Origin: Drechmeria coniospora
Lineage: Eukaryota; Ascomycota; Sordariomycetes; Hypocreales; Ophiocordycipitaceae
NCBI RefSeq assembly: GCF_001625195.1
Contig: NC_054390.1
Coordinates: 868,001 to 932,000 of the forward strand
Direction of reading: 5' to 3'
Length of the DNA stretch: 64,000 nucleotides
This document shows positions 10,541-20,700 of the stretch, piece by piece (positions within the stretch are counted from its first letter, which is position 1; the number at the start of each line of letters is the position of its first letter). The position numbers were made by a program, and so were the translations under genes. The notes beneath the pieces were generated by a model. That model saw nothing but the letters and a program-made list of their open reading frames with translations. It was not told the origin of the DNA and ran no database searches.

Positions 10541-12307
10541 TTCGGTGGGCTGTGGTTATGTTAGTACGCAACCCAGTCCTTGTCAGCTCACGGCACTGAG
10601 TACTAACGTACCTAACAAGCACAGTACTCCTGCCCAAGTACTGTGCCACCTACCGCCATGGGTACTGTGCTACCCTCCACCAGATCCTTCCAACGAATTG
10701 CTGGGACAGAGCGCGACCTTGTCCGACGGCGAACCGACGCCCCGAACAAACGTCGAGCCAACGGTTTCATGCCGTGGCCAGCGCCGTGCTGCGTGCCAAG
10801 GAACAGGCGATGCTCGCCTGCTTTGGGCCGTGGCGCAGTGGATCCCCTCCTAAACCATCGATCAACCCAGCGATGATGCTCGGACGTACCTCTCAGCACT
10901 CGGGCCGAGGCCCTGTTTGTCGCAAAGCACAACGAGAACACGCGGATAGGCGATGCAGAGTGCGTCCAAGTCTCGGGTGATAATGTCGTCATCGATTTGC
11001 ATTGCCCAGTTCCGGCGGTTGCAGGCGTCGCCGAGATCGAGGTTGAGTTGAGCGCTTCCGCAAACGGCTGCCGACGATGGTCATCACCAACCTTTGCACG
11101 AGCGGCAAAAATGCGTTGCTAGGATCCCACTGCACATGGCTCATCGTGCACTGATGGCCATGGATGGATTGTTGGATGGACGGGACGTACTTGTTGGATG
11201 GATGGCGACGTCTCGTTGCACCTGAAACGGTTGTCGACTCGGGTGCACGCTCGCACGTCCAATCACATTTCATTGGCTGGTACTCCGTACAACAGGCAGT
11301 ATTACCTAACGGATCACTGTGAGCGTCAGCACCCCCTCCTAACATGATAGTTGGAGGCGGCACCGATTGCCTGGATAGGTATTATGGTGGCATCCAAGTT
11401 CTCGCTGTTCCAGTGTCTTACTTGCTGTGCTGTTCCAGTGCTTACTGGGCACTGCAGTGTCTATTTCCTTGGGCAAGTGACCCGTACGCCGTATTATCGG
11501 ATTGATTATTATAGGCTCGGTACCGGCTGACTGCATGGCGCCTTGCTGGCACACGTTGTCGTGGAAGCCTAGAGTGTGATCATGACACTGGCCGGCGGGC
11601 ACCTGTTCTGGACAACTCGTCGTGACTCCTTGCCTCGATCAGCCACTGCCACCTCGCATTCACCGTTCCCTCCAAGGGCAGCGATACCTGTGTGTGGGTC
11701 TCTGTGCCGATGATGCAGGGACTTGGCCATGACACGATCGCCTCTGTCCATCTGCGTCCTGGGCGTCATCCCATGCCGCCCGCAGCGCTCATGCGAGAAT
11801 TTCGTCAAGCGTTGTCACCCACGTGTACGGCCTGACATCGACTCGCGGGGAGACCATCTCGTCTGTGGTGAACTCGACGCCCAACACAAATTCGTTCACG
11901 AATCGCCCGATGGTGACCGATGTCGTGTCTGTCTGCCAGTTCTGCCTTTTCCTACCCAGCGGTCGCCATTGTCGGCACGCCATCTCGGATGACTCAGGCC
12001 GGTTCGAGCGGGCGACTCATCGAAAATCCTGTCGACATGGCGCATTCTGCCCTGCCGCCGTGTTTCGTCTTTCGTATTCGAGGCGTCTCGTCAAACAGTT
12101 CCCGTGACAAGCTCATGACGTGGTGGTGATCCATGTCGTCGTCGACCGGTATATACTTACTTGTACCAAGTATACTCGTCTTGTCCCGTGATGTGATTCT
12201 GCCTCAGGCAGCGCCGTCCGCCGCTCGGAGGCGAACCCCATGCCTGTGCGCAGGCCACTTGCGTTGAAGCACTTTGCCAATCATGCATGGTACGGAAGCC
12301 ATGGGCC

Positions 12308-12379
12308 AAACCATGAGCCAAACCATGAGCCAAACCACGAGCCAAACCATGGGCCAAATCATGGGCCAAATCATGGGCC
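12308..12379. repeat. 12-bp tandem repeat, 6 copies
   Basis: Six units of AAACCATGAGCC/AAATCATGGGCC at 12308, 12320, 12332, 12344, 12356 and 12368, with a seventh degenerate copy at 12296. The period is a multiple of three, so it encodes open tetrapeptide repeats on both strands (PNHE on plus, MVWL-like on minus), which produce spurious ORFs. Confidence 0.92.
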
Positions 12380-12748
12380 GCGCCAACTGCTTCGTGCATC
12401 CTGCCCGACATTCGCCGCGGTTCTCCGAGTGCGCAAAGCGGCAACCAGGCGGCAAATCTTCCGTGGGTCACGGTCACCAACACCGGCAACCGTCCAACTG
12501 GAAACACCGACTGGGGGCCGGCCGCGTCTGCTTTGTCGGATCCCGTGGAGCGGCAAGCGGAAGCGTGCCAGAGGAGAATGGAAGAAGCCATGAGTACAAG
12601 GGCAAACAAACTGCGACAGACGCCTTGGTACGAAGCGAGACGTTGCCGCCGCCGAGAAAGTGTGCGAAACCATGGCTGCCCGTCTAATAATCCATGTCTA
12701 CAAGTACCATTTCCTCCCCCGTGGCCATGCTGCCGAGTCCGCCCGAGT

Positions 12749-13243
12749 CTAGTTCTTCAGAGGCACCACGGGCGCCGTACCCCGTACAAACTTGGAATGC
12801 TGACCGATCGTCACGATGTCGTCGCCCTTCAGAATCTTGATGGAGACAAAGGCCAAGCTTCCGCCCACTCTCTCGGCCGTTGTCTCGATCCGGATGGTGT
12901 CGCCCGCTTTGGCCGTGCTGAGGTAGCTGATGTGCATGTCAACGCTGGCGCCCGTGCTGGGCCGCAGATCCCAGGACGCAATCGCCAGGCCCGTGGTGAA
13001 GTCGATGATGGTTGCCGACACGGCTCCGTGCAGGGAGCCTTTGCTGTTCACGTGCGTCTCCGTGAGCGTCAGGGCCGTCGTGACGAACCCCCTGCTCACC
13101 GACTCGAGCTTGATTTCCGAGAGGGTGAAGCCGTAAATGGGCGAGTTTTGCAGGAGCCGGTCGAGCAGGGACTGGACGTGCGCCGTTCTGGTCGCCACCG
13201 TGTCGGCGCTCTCGAGCGGTGCCGACGAGGAAGAAGACGCCAT
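12749..13243 (-). CDS. Hotdog-fold acyl-CoA thioesterase (ACOT13/THEM2-like)
   Basis: A 164-residue protein from the ATG at 13243-13241. Upstream in-frame ATGs exist, but MASSSSSAP starts at the usual length for the family. The central motif NSKGSLHGAVSATIIDFTTG (66-85) is the PaaI/ACOT13 thioesterase signature. N66, G73 and D81 have exactly the spacing of the catalytic Asn50, Gly57 and Asp65 of human ACOT13. The rest follows the hotdog order: helix AHVQSLLDRLLQ, beta strands, VDMHISYLSTAKAGDTI, and the end SLAFVSIKIL...TIGQHSKFVRG. The reaction would be hydrolysis of an acyl-CoA to acid and CoA in a small tetramer or dimer. The acyl specificity cannot be told. An editing role for the nearby NRPS is conceivable, but the 4.5-kb distance and an intervening housekeeping gene give no support. 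Confidence 0.92.
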   Translation of the reverse strand: MASSSSSAPLESADTVATRTAHVQSLLDRLLQNSPIYGFTLSEIKLESVSRGFVTTALTLTETHVNSKGSLHGAVSATIIDFTTGLAIASWDLRPSTGASVDMHISYLSTAKAGDTIRIETTAERVGGSLAFVSIKILKGDDIVTIGQHSKFVRGTAPVVPLKN

Positions 13244-13941
13244 GGTTGCCGCTGCGTGCCTGCAACTTCCTTTGGCCAGGGCGAGGTGAGGAAAAGTAGT
13301 ATGAAGTCGAGATCGAGATGGATGACTGACGCGGTACCGCGACTGGGAAGCCCAGTTGGACAATGCATCGCTTGACTCGCCGGCGTATCGTCACGAAAAG
13401 CGGGTCGGACGTGTCCTGGCCGCAACCTGGCTGGTCAGATCGTGGACCGAGAAAACTTACAGTAGTATACTGTGCATATACAGGTATATCCGCCTCGGCG
13501 ATGAAAATTTAACGGTACTTGTGCTTCAAGGGTAGTTGTATTAATGCTTGCTTGTATACGGAGTAGAGTATATTTACTTGCAGAAAACCTTCCGCAATAC
13601 TAGTTGTAATTACTTGCCGCATGACTTGATCGCAATGTACCAACAGGTCCGGAGCACACTTACTTGCACATGTACTCTCACTGGCGTCCAAAGCCCTCCC
13701 CGTCGCTGGGGCCAGGATGGCTTCGAATGAAGCTGGAGGAGGAATACTCTCATGCGAATTCCCTCGCGTCATCACGGTAGTCTTGGCTGAGCGGTTTTCT
13801 CCCCCCTTCGCAGTATGAATGACAGTATTAAAAAAAAAAGAAAATGTGTCATCTTTGTTTATAAAAAAAGGGCACATCGCATCGGTGTTCGCTCTTGCGG
13901 CTGTTTGGAATGGTTGATTACCAGAGTGCCCCGTTCGTTGT
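13244..13941. other. Intergenic, nothing identified
   Basis: About 700 bp between the thioesterase 5' end and the M24-like gene's 3' end. It contains a TATACGGAGTAGAGTATA element near 13555 and an A-rich run at about 13828-13870 (AAAAAAAAAA), possibly the 3' end region of the M24-like transcript. No gene seen. Confidence 0.5.
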
Positions 13942-14640
13942 TCAGACAAGAAGTTGCTCGTAAAAGCCCTGGAGCTGGTTTTCGGCGTCTCGGATGTGAA
14001 TTTCGAGGATCCAGTGTCTCTTGCTGCCATCCTTGCCGAGGCAGTTCATCGATTTGTCGCTTCCCTTGGCGATGTAGAGCGTTATCTTGTCGCGGGGGAT
14101 CCGCTCGTGCGGGAACGATCCGACAATGTGGCCGGCGATCGGAGCCCCGAATTCCCACCCATCCTTCCGAACCTCGTCGCAGGCAATGTCGTAGAGCTCC
14201 TCGCCCGTCATGTCTGGATTCTCGTCGAAGCGCGCCTTGACCGTCTTCCACAGCGGCTCGAGCGCGTCGCGCAGCTTCGTCTTCTTCGGATCGTTGCCGA
14301 GAACGTAGGTCCGGCCAAAGTCGGCCTCCCACGCCTCGAAGACGGGGCCTAGGTCGACGACGAGAATGTCGTCCGACTCGATCATCCGGTCCGGGGGTTT
14401 GTCCTCGAACGGGCGCAGCGTGTTGGGTCCGCTCCGGACGACACGTTTGTGCCAGTGCGTCCTCACGCCGTGCCGCTTCTCCCCCAGCTCGTGGATCTCA
14501 TCGCTCAGCGTCTTTTCGTAAATTCCGGGCCGGATGAGATCTCGTTCAATCTCCTCGAACAGCTTGGCAGCCTTGTTCTGGGCGTCGAGAAGAAAGGCCG
14601 TTCGCAACTTTTCATCGGCATCCGCTGGGTTGGATTCCAT
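13942..14640 (-). CDS. M24-family (Xaa-Pro aminopeptidase-like) metallopeptidase
   Basis: A 232-residue protein starting at the ATG at 14640-14638, with the stop at 13942-13944. The frame is open further upstream, but that part encodes low-complexity sequence and a Lys run (from a poly-T tract on the plus strand), so MESNPADADEKL is the natural start. The pita-bread order of M24 is visible: helix AAKLFEEIERDLIRPG, then DDILVVDLGPVFEAWEADFG with two Asp ligands (D96, D107), then AGHIVGSFPHER with the His ligand (H171), then HWILEIHIRD with a Glu ligand (E213). The final canonical Glu of M24 near the C-terminus is not clearly present: the protein ends soon after E213 with NQLQGFYEQLLV. It is therefore a short, single-domain, possibly impaired member. 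The role by family is removal of N-terminal residues or, for pseudo-enzymes, binding. Confidence 0.83.
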   Translation of the reverse strand: MESNPADADEKLRTAFLLDAQNKAAKLFEEIERDLIRPGIYEKTLSDEIHELGEKRHGVRTHWHKRVVRSGPNTLRPFEDKPPDRMIESDDILVVDLGPVFEAWEADFGRTYVLGNDPKKTKLRDALEPLWKTVKARFDENPDMTGEELYDIACDEVRKDGWEFGAPIAGHIVGSFPHERIPRDKITLYIAKGSDKSMNCLGKDGSKRHWILEIHIRDAENQLQGFYEQLLV

Positions 14641-15481
14641 GACTGTTTTTTTTTTTTTTGGCTGCCGCTGAAGAGGATGGCCTAGAGCTGGGCTGTCACT
14701 CCGGTTGTGCCGATGTGATGACGGGACAGGAATGCGGGCGGAATGGGAATGGATGGATGAACGGGTGGGCTGTGAGACAGCTCCGAGGTGAAAGTGCGGG
14801 GATGGAACGGAATGGTGAACGGTGACACTGTATTTTGCGTAGCACCGACAGTTTCTCCGTAATCCGTAATATTGGTTACTCGGTACGAGCGACATGCGCG
14901 ACACCACGTCCTTGCTCCGTTTACTATTGGGCGAGTTTAAGGCGGAATTATTTCGCATGGCCGGAGAAGTCGTTTATTCAACCGAGTTCTCCTCCTTTTT
15001 CCTTTTCGGCATCACAAAGTGGGTGTACGGTATGATGGATGCGTGCGCTGTGCTCGTGGTGGTTTTGAACGAGTACTCCGTGCAGTAATGTCAATGTCCC
15101 TACCAGCTGTAGCTAATAATGACTGCGGCTGCTAATGGCTGCGGCAGCTAATGCCTACAGCGGCTATTGCCTGCTGCTGCTGATGGCTACAGCTGCTGAT
15201 GGCTGTACAGTAATAGCTGCTAAATGCTGTACTTTGCTGCCATTACCTGTAGCTGCCAGTGGCTGTAGCTGATACGGCCGGCGCTTCGGAGTCCGGCGGC
15301 TTGCATTGCGTGCTTGGTGGGGCTCATGATGGCGGGGGGAAATGACGTGGGCAGGACCTGCCGGTTTCGGATGGCCCAGCAGAGCCTTGTCCCCATCCTC
15401 GGTTCTGATGATTCTTCGTCCACAACCCTCCACGGCTGACATCTGCTTCCCGTCTTCGCAGTTCTTGACATCAACTTGACG
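14641..15481. other. Divergent promoter region with imperfect GCTG repeats
   Basis: The 840-bp divergent spacer between the M24-like gene and the M28 aminopeptidase. A poly-T run lies at about 14645-14660, just 5' of the minus-strand ATG. Imperfect GGCTGCGGCTGCTAAT/TGGCTACAGCTGCTGA repeats fill about 15113-15270. No gene seen. Confidence 0.6.
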
Positions 15482-17119
15482 ATGCGTGGCCCAATCTCTC
15501 TTGCCCTCGCCGGCACGGCTGCGTCGGCGTTGCAGATCCCCCTCCTGCCGAATACGCTGTCGTGGTTCGGCCGTCATGCAGCCTCCGACTCGGTCTCGAG
15601 GCCCGTCGTCGAGACGGAGGCTCTTCAGGCCAGCATCGACATCAAACACCTCCAGCGGCGCGCCGAGAAGCTGTACGAGATAGCAGAGTCGTCTTTGCCC
15701 GAGATGAACCACCCTACTCGTGTCATCGGCAGCAAAGGTACGGTGAATGTGACACCGGCTGCTGGCCATCCGCTGATGCACTCGGTGGGATAGGACACCT
15801 CGGCACCATCGCCTACATCAAGTCCGTGCTTGCCGGCTTGGGTGACTATTACACCGTCTCGGAGCAGATTTTCCCGGCAGTGTCCGGCCGCGTGTACGAG
15901 CACCGCCTCGTCATCGGTGACCATGTCCCCCCCTCGACGGCGTTTGGCTTGACCCCGCCGACCAAGGGCAAGCAGCCCGTGTACGGGGACCTCGTTTTGG
16001 TCCGCGGCCTCGGCTGCGATCCCTCCGACTACCCCAAAAACTCGGCAGGAAACGTCGTCGTCGTTCGCCGGGGAGAGTGTCCCTTTGGCACCAAGTCCGA
16101 GCTGGCCGGCCGTGCCGGTGCCTCGGCTGCCGTTGTCGTCAGCGACGAGGACGGCGAGCTCCACGGCACCCTCGGGCAACCGTCTCCGCATCACGTCGCC
16201 ACCTTTGGCCTGTCCAAGGGCGATGGAAACAAGTACATTGAGGCGCTGGAAAGGGGTGACAAGTTGGATGCCATTGCCTACATGGATGCCGAGGTGACCA
16301 CCACCCGGACGCCAAACATCATTGCCGTGACGAGGGATGGCGACGCCGACAATTGCCTTGCTCTTGGCGGGCACAGCGATAGTGTTGCCGAGGGCCCGGG
16401 CATCAACGACGACGGCTCTGGCTCCCTGTCCGTTCTGGAGGTCGCCGTCCAGCTCGCCAAGTTCAAGGTGAAGAACAGGGTCATATTCGCATGGTGGGCG
16501 GCGGAGGAGGAGGGACTTCTCGGGTTTGCCCTCCCACTGCCGACGAAGTGCCTGGCTCCCTGACTCACCTTTCCCTCCTTCCAGGTCAAACTACTTTGTC
16601 GACCACCTAAAGGCGGAGGAGAACCAGAAAATTCGCCTCTTCCTCGACTACGACATGATGGCAAGCCCCAACTTTGCCTATCAGATTTACAACGCCACCA
16701 ACGCCGAGAACCCCGCCGGCTCCGAGGAACTTCGTGACCTGTACATCGGTTGGTACAAGAGCCACGGCCTCAACTATACCTTGATCCCCTTTGACGGGAG
16801 ATCCGACTACGACGGATTCATTCGGCACGGCATCCCCGCCGGAGGTATCGCAACCGGCGCGGAGGGACAGAAAACGCCCAAGGAGGAGACCATGTTTGGT
16901 GGGAAAGCTGGCGATTGGTACGATCCCAACTACCATCAGATCGGTGACAATCTGTCGAACCTGAACCTCACGGCCTGGGAGGTCAACACGAAACTCATCG
17001 CCCACTCGGTCGCTACGTATGCCTCTAGCTTCGAGGGATTCCCGAAGCGCACCAGCGAATTCCGCACCGAGGCATATGCATCCAAGGTCAAGTATCGTGG
17101 CCACAAGCTGTTCATGTAG
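15482..17119 (+). CDS. Vacuolar aminopeptidase Y-like M28 peptidase with PA domain
   Basis: Three exons, 15482-15737, 15794-16523 and 16585-17119, giving 506 residues. The intron donors are GTACGG and GTTTGC, the acceptors ATAG and CCAG, and both junctions restore conserved sequence (SKGHLG and EGLLGSNYF). A signal peptide (MRGPISLALAGTAASALQ) is followed by a pro-region, a protease-associated domain (about 140-240, including VVVVRRGECPFGTKSELAGRA) and the di-zinc M28 core. Ligands and catalytic residues visible are GGHSDSV (H about 279), GINDDGSG (D about 291), AAEEEGLLG (catalytic and bridging Glu about 322-323), DGRSDYDGF, and YHQIGDN (H about 446). Family knowledge: these enzymes remove N-terminal residues from peptides in the vacuole or secretory pathway (yeast Ape3). 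Several N-glycosylation sites (NATN, NYT, NLT) fit secretion. Confidence 0.94.
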
Positions 17120-17753
17120 TGCAAATGGCGCATTTCTTTCTCGAGCGCCCGCCGCATTCCTTGATTTGCTATGTTCCAATGTTTCTAGATAGACATGTCG
17201 GTTTATAAGGCTCCGACTACGCGTAGCTTTTCTTGTCATCCGCGGCTTCATTGCGTCCGACGACCCTGCGGGAAGTACACCAAGCCTACGAAATTGGGTA
17301 CATGACTAGGGACTCTGGACGGAACAATGACAGATTGCCGATCAAGACCGGACCTTTCTCGCTCGCCGATATCTTGCATTGACATTGGGACTATAACATG
17401 ATCGTGTGCGCAACGTGGCAAATCCCGTCCCTGGAGTGTTTCGGAGAGCAGCTACGGCGAACGGCTACAAGAGGTTGGAAATGGAATGAACGATAGAACC
17501 ATCAATTTCGTGATACAGAACGTCTCCTGGACAAAGCTGGAGAAAATCAGGACTTATATACATTAATACATCGCCGTTAATCCTTCGACACAAACGTCCT
17601 CATGCACACGAGTCATCACAATGATTCATCGGCCTGCAGTGAATCACCCGACTCTCGCTGGCACGCATGCGAAGAAAGAAAACAGGGAAAAGTGACCGAA
17701 AACGCTATAGCGAAACCCAGGCAAAACTCTCATGCTGCTCGGTATTCCGCCAT
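17120..17753. other. Tail-to-tail intergenic region
   Basis: About 630 bp between the stops of the convergent aminopeptidase and NRPS genes, so it should hold both 3' UTRs. No gene and no repeat noticed. Confidence 0.6.
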
Positions 17754-20700
17754 CTAAGGATCCAAAGCAGCCAGATCACTTAGGATGGGGTTCCGGAAGA
17801 TATCCCTCACCGTCAACTCGAGGTCCTTCTGGCGGGCGAGCCCGACGACCCGCATGGCCCCGATGGAGTCACCGCCGATTCTGAAGAAGCTGTCATCAAT
17901 GCTGATGCTGTCGGGTTCAACCTTCAAAATCTCAGCCCAGATGCCTTGAATCAAGCGCTGAGTGTCCGTTTGTGGTGGACGACGCTCGCCGTCGACCCGG
18001 TTGAGGGCCGCCATGTCCTTGGTGGTGAGCGCCGCACCGATTGAGCGCAGCGCGCGTCTGTCCACCTTGCCAGTCGGCATCCGTGGCATCCTCTGCACGG
18101 GGATGTAGATGGCGGGAACCATGTACGGCGGCAGTATTTGCGAAAGCCGGTCGCTGATGCCGCTTGTCGCGTTCTTCACCGCCACGTCGTGATCGTCGGT
18201 TGTGTCACCAAGGGACACAAAGGCAGCCAGGACGGTGCTGTCGGTTGCTTTTGGCTTGATGGCCTCGGCGACGACTTCGTTGGCGTAGCTGCTGCTGGAC
18301 ACCTCGAGAGCGCCCTTGACGCCGTGCTCGACCTCTTCCAGCTCGACGCGCTGGCCGCGAATCTTGACTTGAGTATCCTTGCGGCCGACAAACACGAGAG
18401 ATCCGTCCTCCCTGTACTGCACAAGGTCGCCTGTGCGGTAGACCTTGCCGTGCCGTCCAGAGTCGCCGCGCGAGAGCCAGGCGGGATCATGGATGAACGC
18501 TGCCGCTGTCCTCTCCGGGTCGCCGAGATAGCCGTCTCCAACCAAGGGCCCTTCGAGAACCAATTCGCCGACGGCACCGATGGGTGCGAGGGCGCCGAAA
18601 TTGTCCGGTTCCACGATCCAAGAGCACAGACCGGCGGCACGGCCGAGTCCTCCCTCGCTGACGTCTGAAAGGTCGAGGATGGTGGCCGTGGGCGTGCATT
18701 CGGCCGGCCCGTACGCCGAGTACACTTGCGCATCCGCGCCGGCCAAAGAACGATCAGTCGAGAGTACCACCTCACCGCCGAGCACGAGCGTCGTCAGATT
18801 GGACAGGCCGGTTGTGTGACGAGCAATGGAGGGTGTGAAGTCGGCAAGCGTGACGTTGTACTTGCTGAGGGTGCCGGTGACGTCGTTCTGACGCTCCTCC
18901 GAGGACGGGATGCAGATTGTGGCACCGACCGTGAGAGAGTTGAGCAGGTTGGACCATAACACGTCAAAGGCGTAGGACGAAAAGTCCAAGACGCGAGAAC
19001 CCTGTCTGTATCCGAGAGCCTCCCTCTGGTAGGCAATGGCGGCCGAGAAGTTTCTGTGGGAGACCATGGCGCCCTTGGGTGTTCCCGTGCTGCCGGAGGT
19101 GAAGATCAAATAAAGGAGGCTTGCGGGTGATACCTCAGGAAGCTGGGCAGTCGATTCCTCCGCTGCCCGAGGTTCGAACTCCTCGGGGCCGACGATGACG
19201 ACTTCATCAATGCCGAGACGTCGGACCAGGTCTTGGTTGGCCACGGACGACAAGCAAACCTTGGCTTGGACCTGCGCCGCAATGGTGCGCAGTCTTTCTT
19301 CCGGCTGCGTGCTCACATCGGCGGCAACAGATGCTGCTCCGGCTTTCATGACGCCGAGGACGGCAACGGGCATCCAGACGGACTTTTCAAAGTACAGCGG
19401 CACGATGCTTCCCGGTCCTACTCCCAGCTTGACGAGCCTGTGGGCAAGATTGTTAGACAGCTCATCGAGTCGAGAATACGTCAAACTGCCGTCCCAGCCT
19501 TCGACAGCGACGGCTAGAGGTTGCTCGACAGCTCGCTGAACGATCAAGTCGTGGACGCAAGCTTCGACAGGCGCAGGTACGACGGCGTTCCAAGACCAGA
19601 TCTGAGCAAGGTCCTTCGGGCCAACCATGGCCAAGTCCTTTACCTTGCGTTCGTCCAGACTTGTGTTGAGGAGCTGGCGGAGAACATGCTCCAGCTGGTG
19701 ACCCATACGGGCGACTTGCTGCTCTCCGACGACGGAAGAGTCGAATCGGATGCTGACATCGGCAGAATCGGCACGGGGCAGAATGCTGACCATCAGTGCA
19801 TTCTGCAGTGTTTCCGTGGGATCCTGGTCAGCTTCACTCTCGGCATTTTTCTTGTTAGCCACGTGCAAGACGGATTTGAAGTCGCATGCCAGGGCAGCGT
19901 CCTCGCTCAATGACCGAATATGCTGGATGCCAGTGCGCTCGAACGGTGCCATGTTGTCTGCCTGGAGCTGAATGGACTGGAGAAGCTCAGTGACACTGGC
20001 CTGGGCCTTGAGCGACACCCGGATTGGCACCATGGAGTGGCTGCCCCTGACTGTCGCTCCGAACAGCGCTTCATTGGAACCAAGCAGTCGGCTCGTCAGC
20101 AACGACCATGCGGCCCTTACCACCGTCGTAGCCGAATAGCCTTCACGGCTGGCCCACTCCAGATCGGACATCTGGAGCTTCACTTGGCTGTCTGGTCGAG
20201 GCTGGAATCCAACTGCCTTGATGGGGGGATAGTGCGAACCTTCCACCTGAGATAGCTGGTTGGTCCAGAAGGTCTTTGCAGAGTCTTCGTCAACGCCGAC
20301 CAGATGCTTGAAGAATCCGTCGGAGAGCGACTCCTGGGAGCTCGACAATGCAGCCTCGTCAGTGCTTGTGGCCAAGAGATACTGGATGGCCTTGGTGAGA
20401 ACAGCAGCGGCCTCATGTGCCAGCTGGGGTCCGACAGAGGCGGAGAACTCCAAAACAACGTCCATATTTTCACTGTCAATGAGGTTTGCGCTAAGACCAA
20501 GGTCATACTCATGAGGGTCTTCGCCATTGTACGTCTCAAACGTAAAGCCTTTCTTGGTGTCTCCCTTGAGCTTGTCAGGCTCTCGCGTCGACAGAGCAGT
20601 ATTGAACAGCCGACGACCTGAGAGACCGAGATGGTGCTGGATCTCTGCAAGGGAAGCGTGCTGGATGGACAGGTGCTGGATGGAGGTCTCGGAAGCTGTC

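Larger units (their letters stand above)
9900..12748. other. Gene-free spacer with two minisatellites
   Basis: Nothing gene-like that I can defend in 2.85 kb. Holds the GGTGCTAGGCACTG minisatellite (10226-10540) and the 12-bp array (12308-12379), both listed separately, plus scattered CCGTAC-containing elements. The several 80-150 codon frames on both strands have no domains. Confidence 0.55.
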
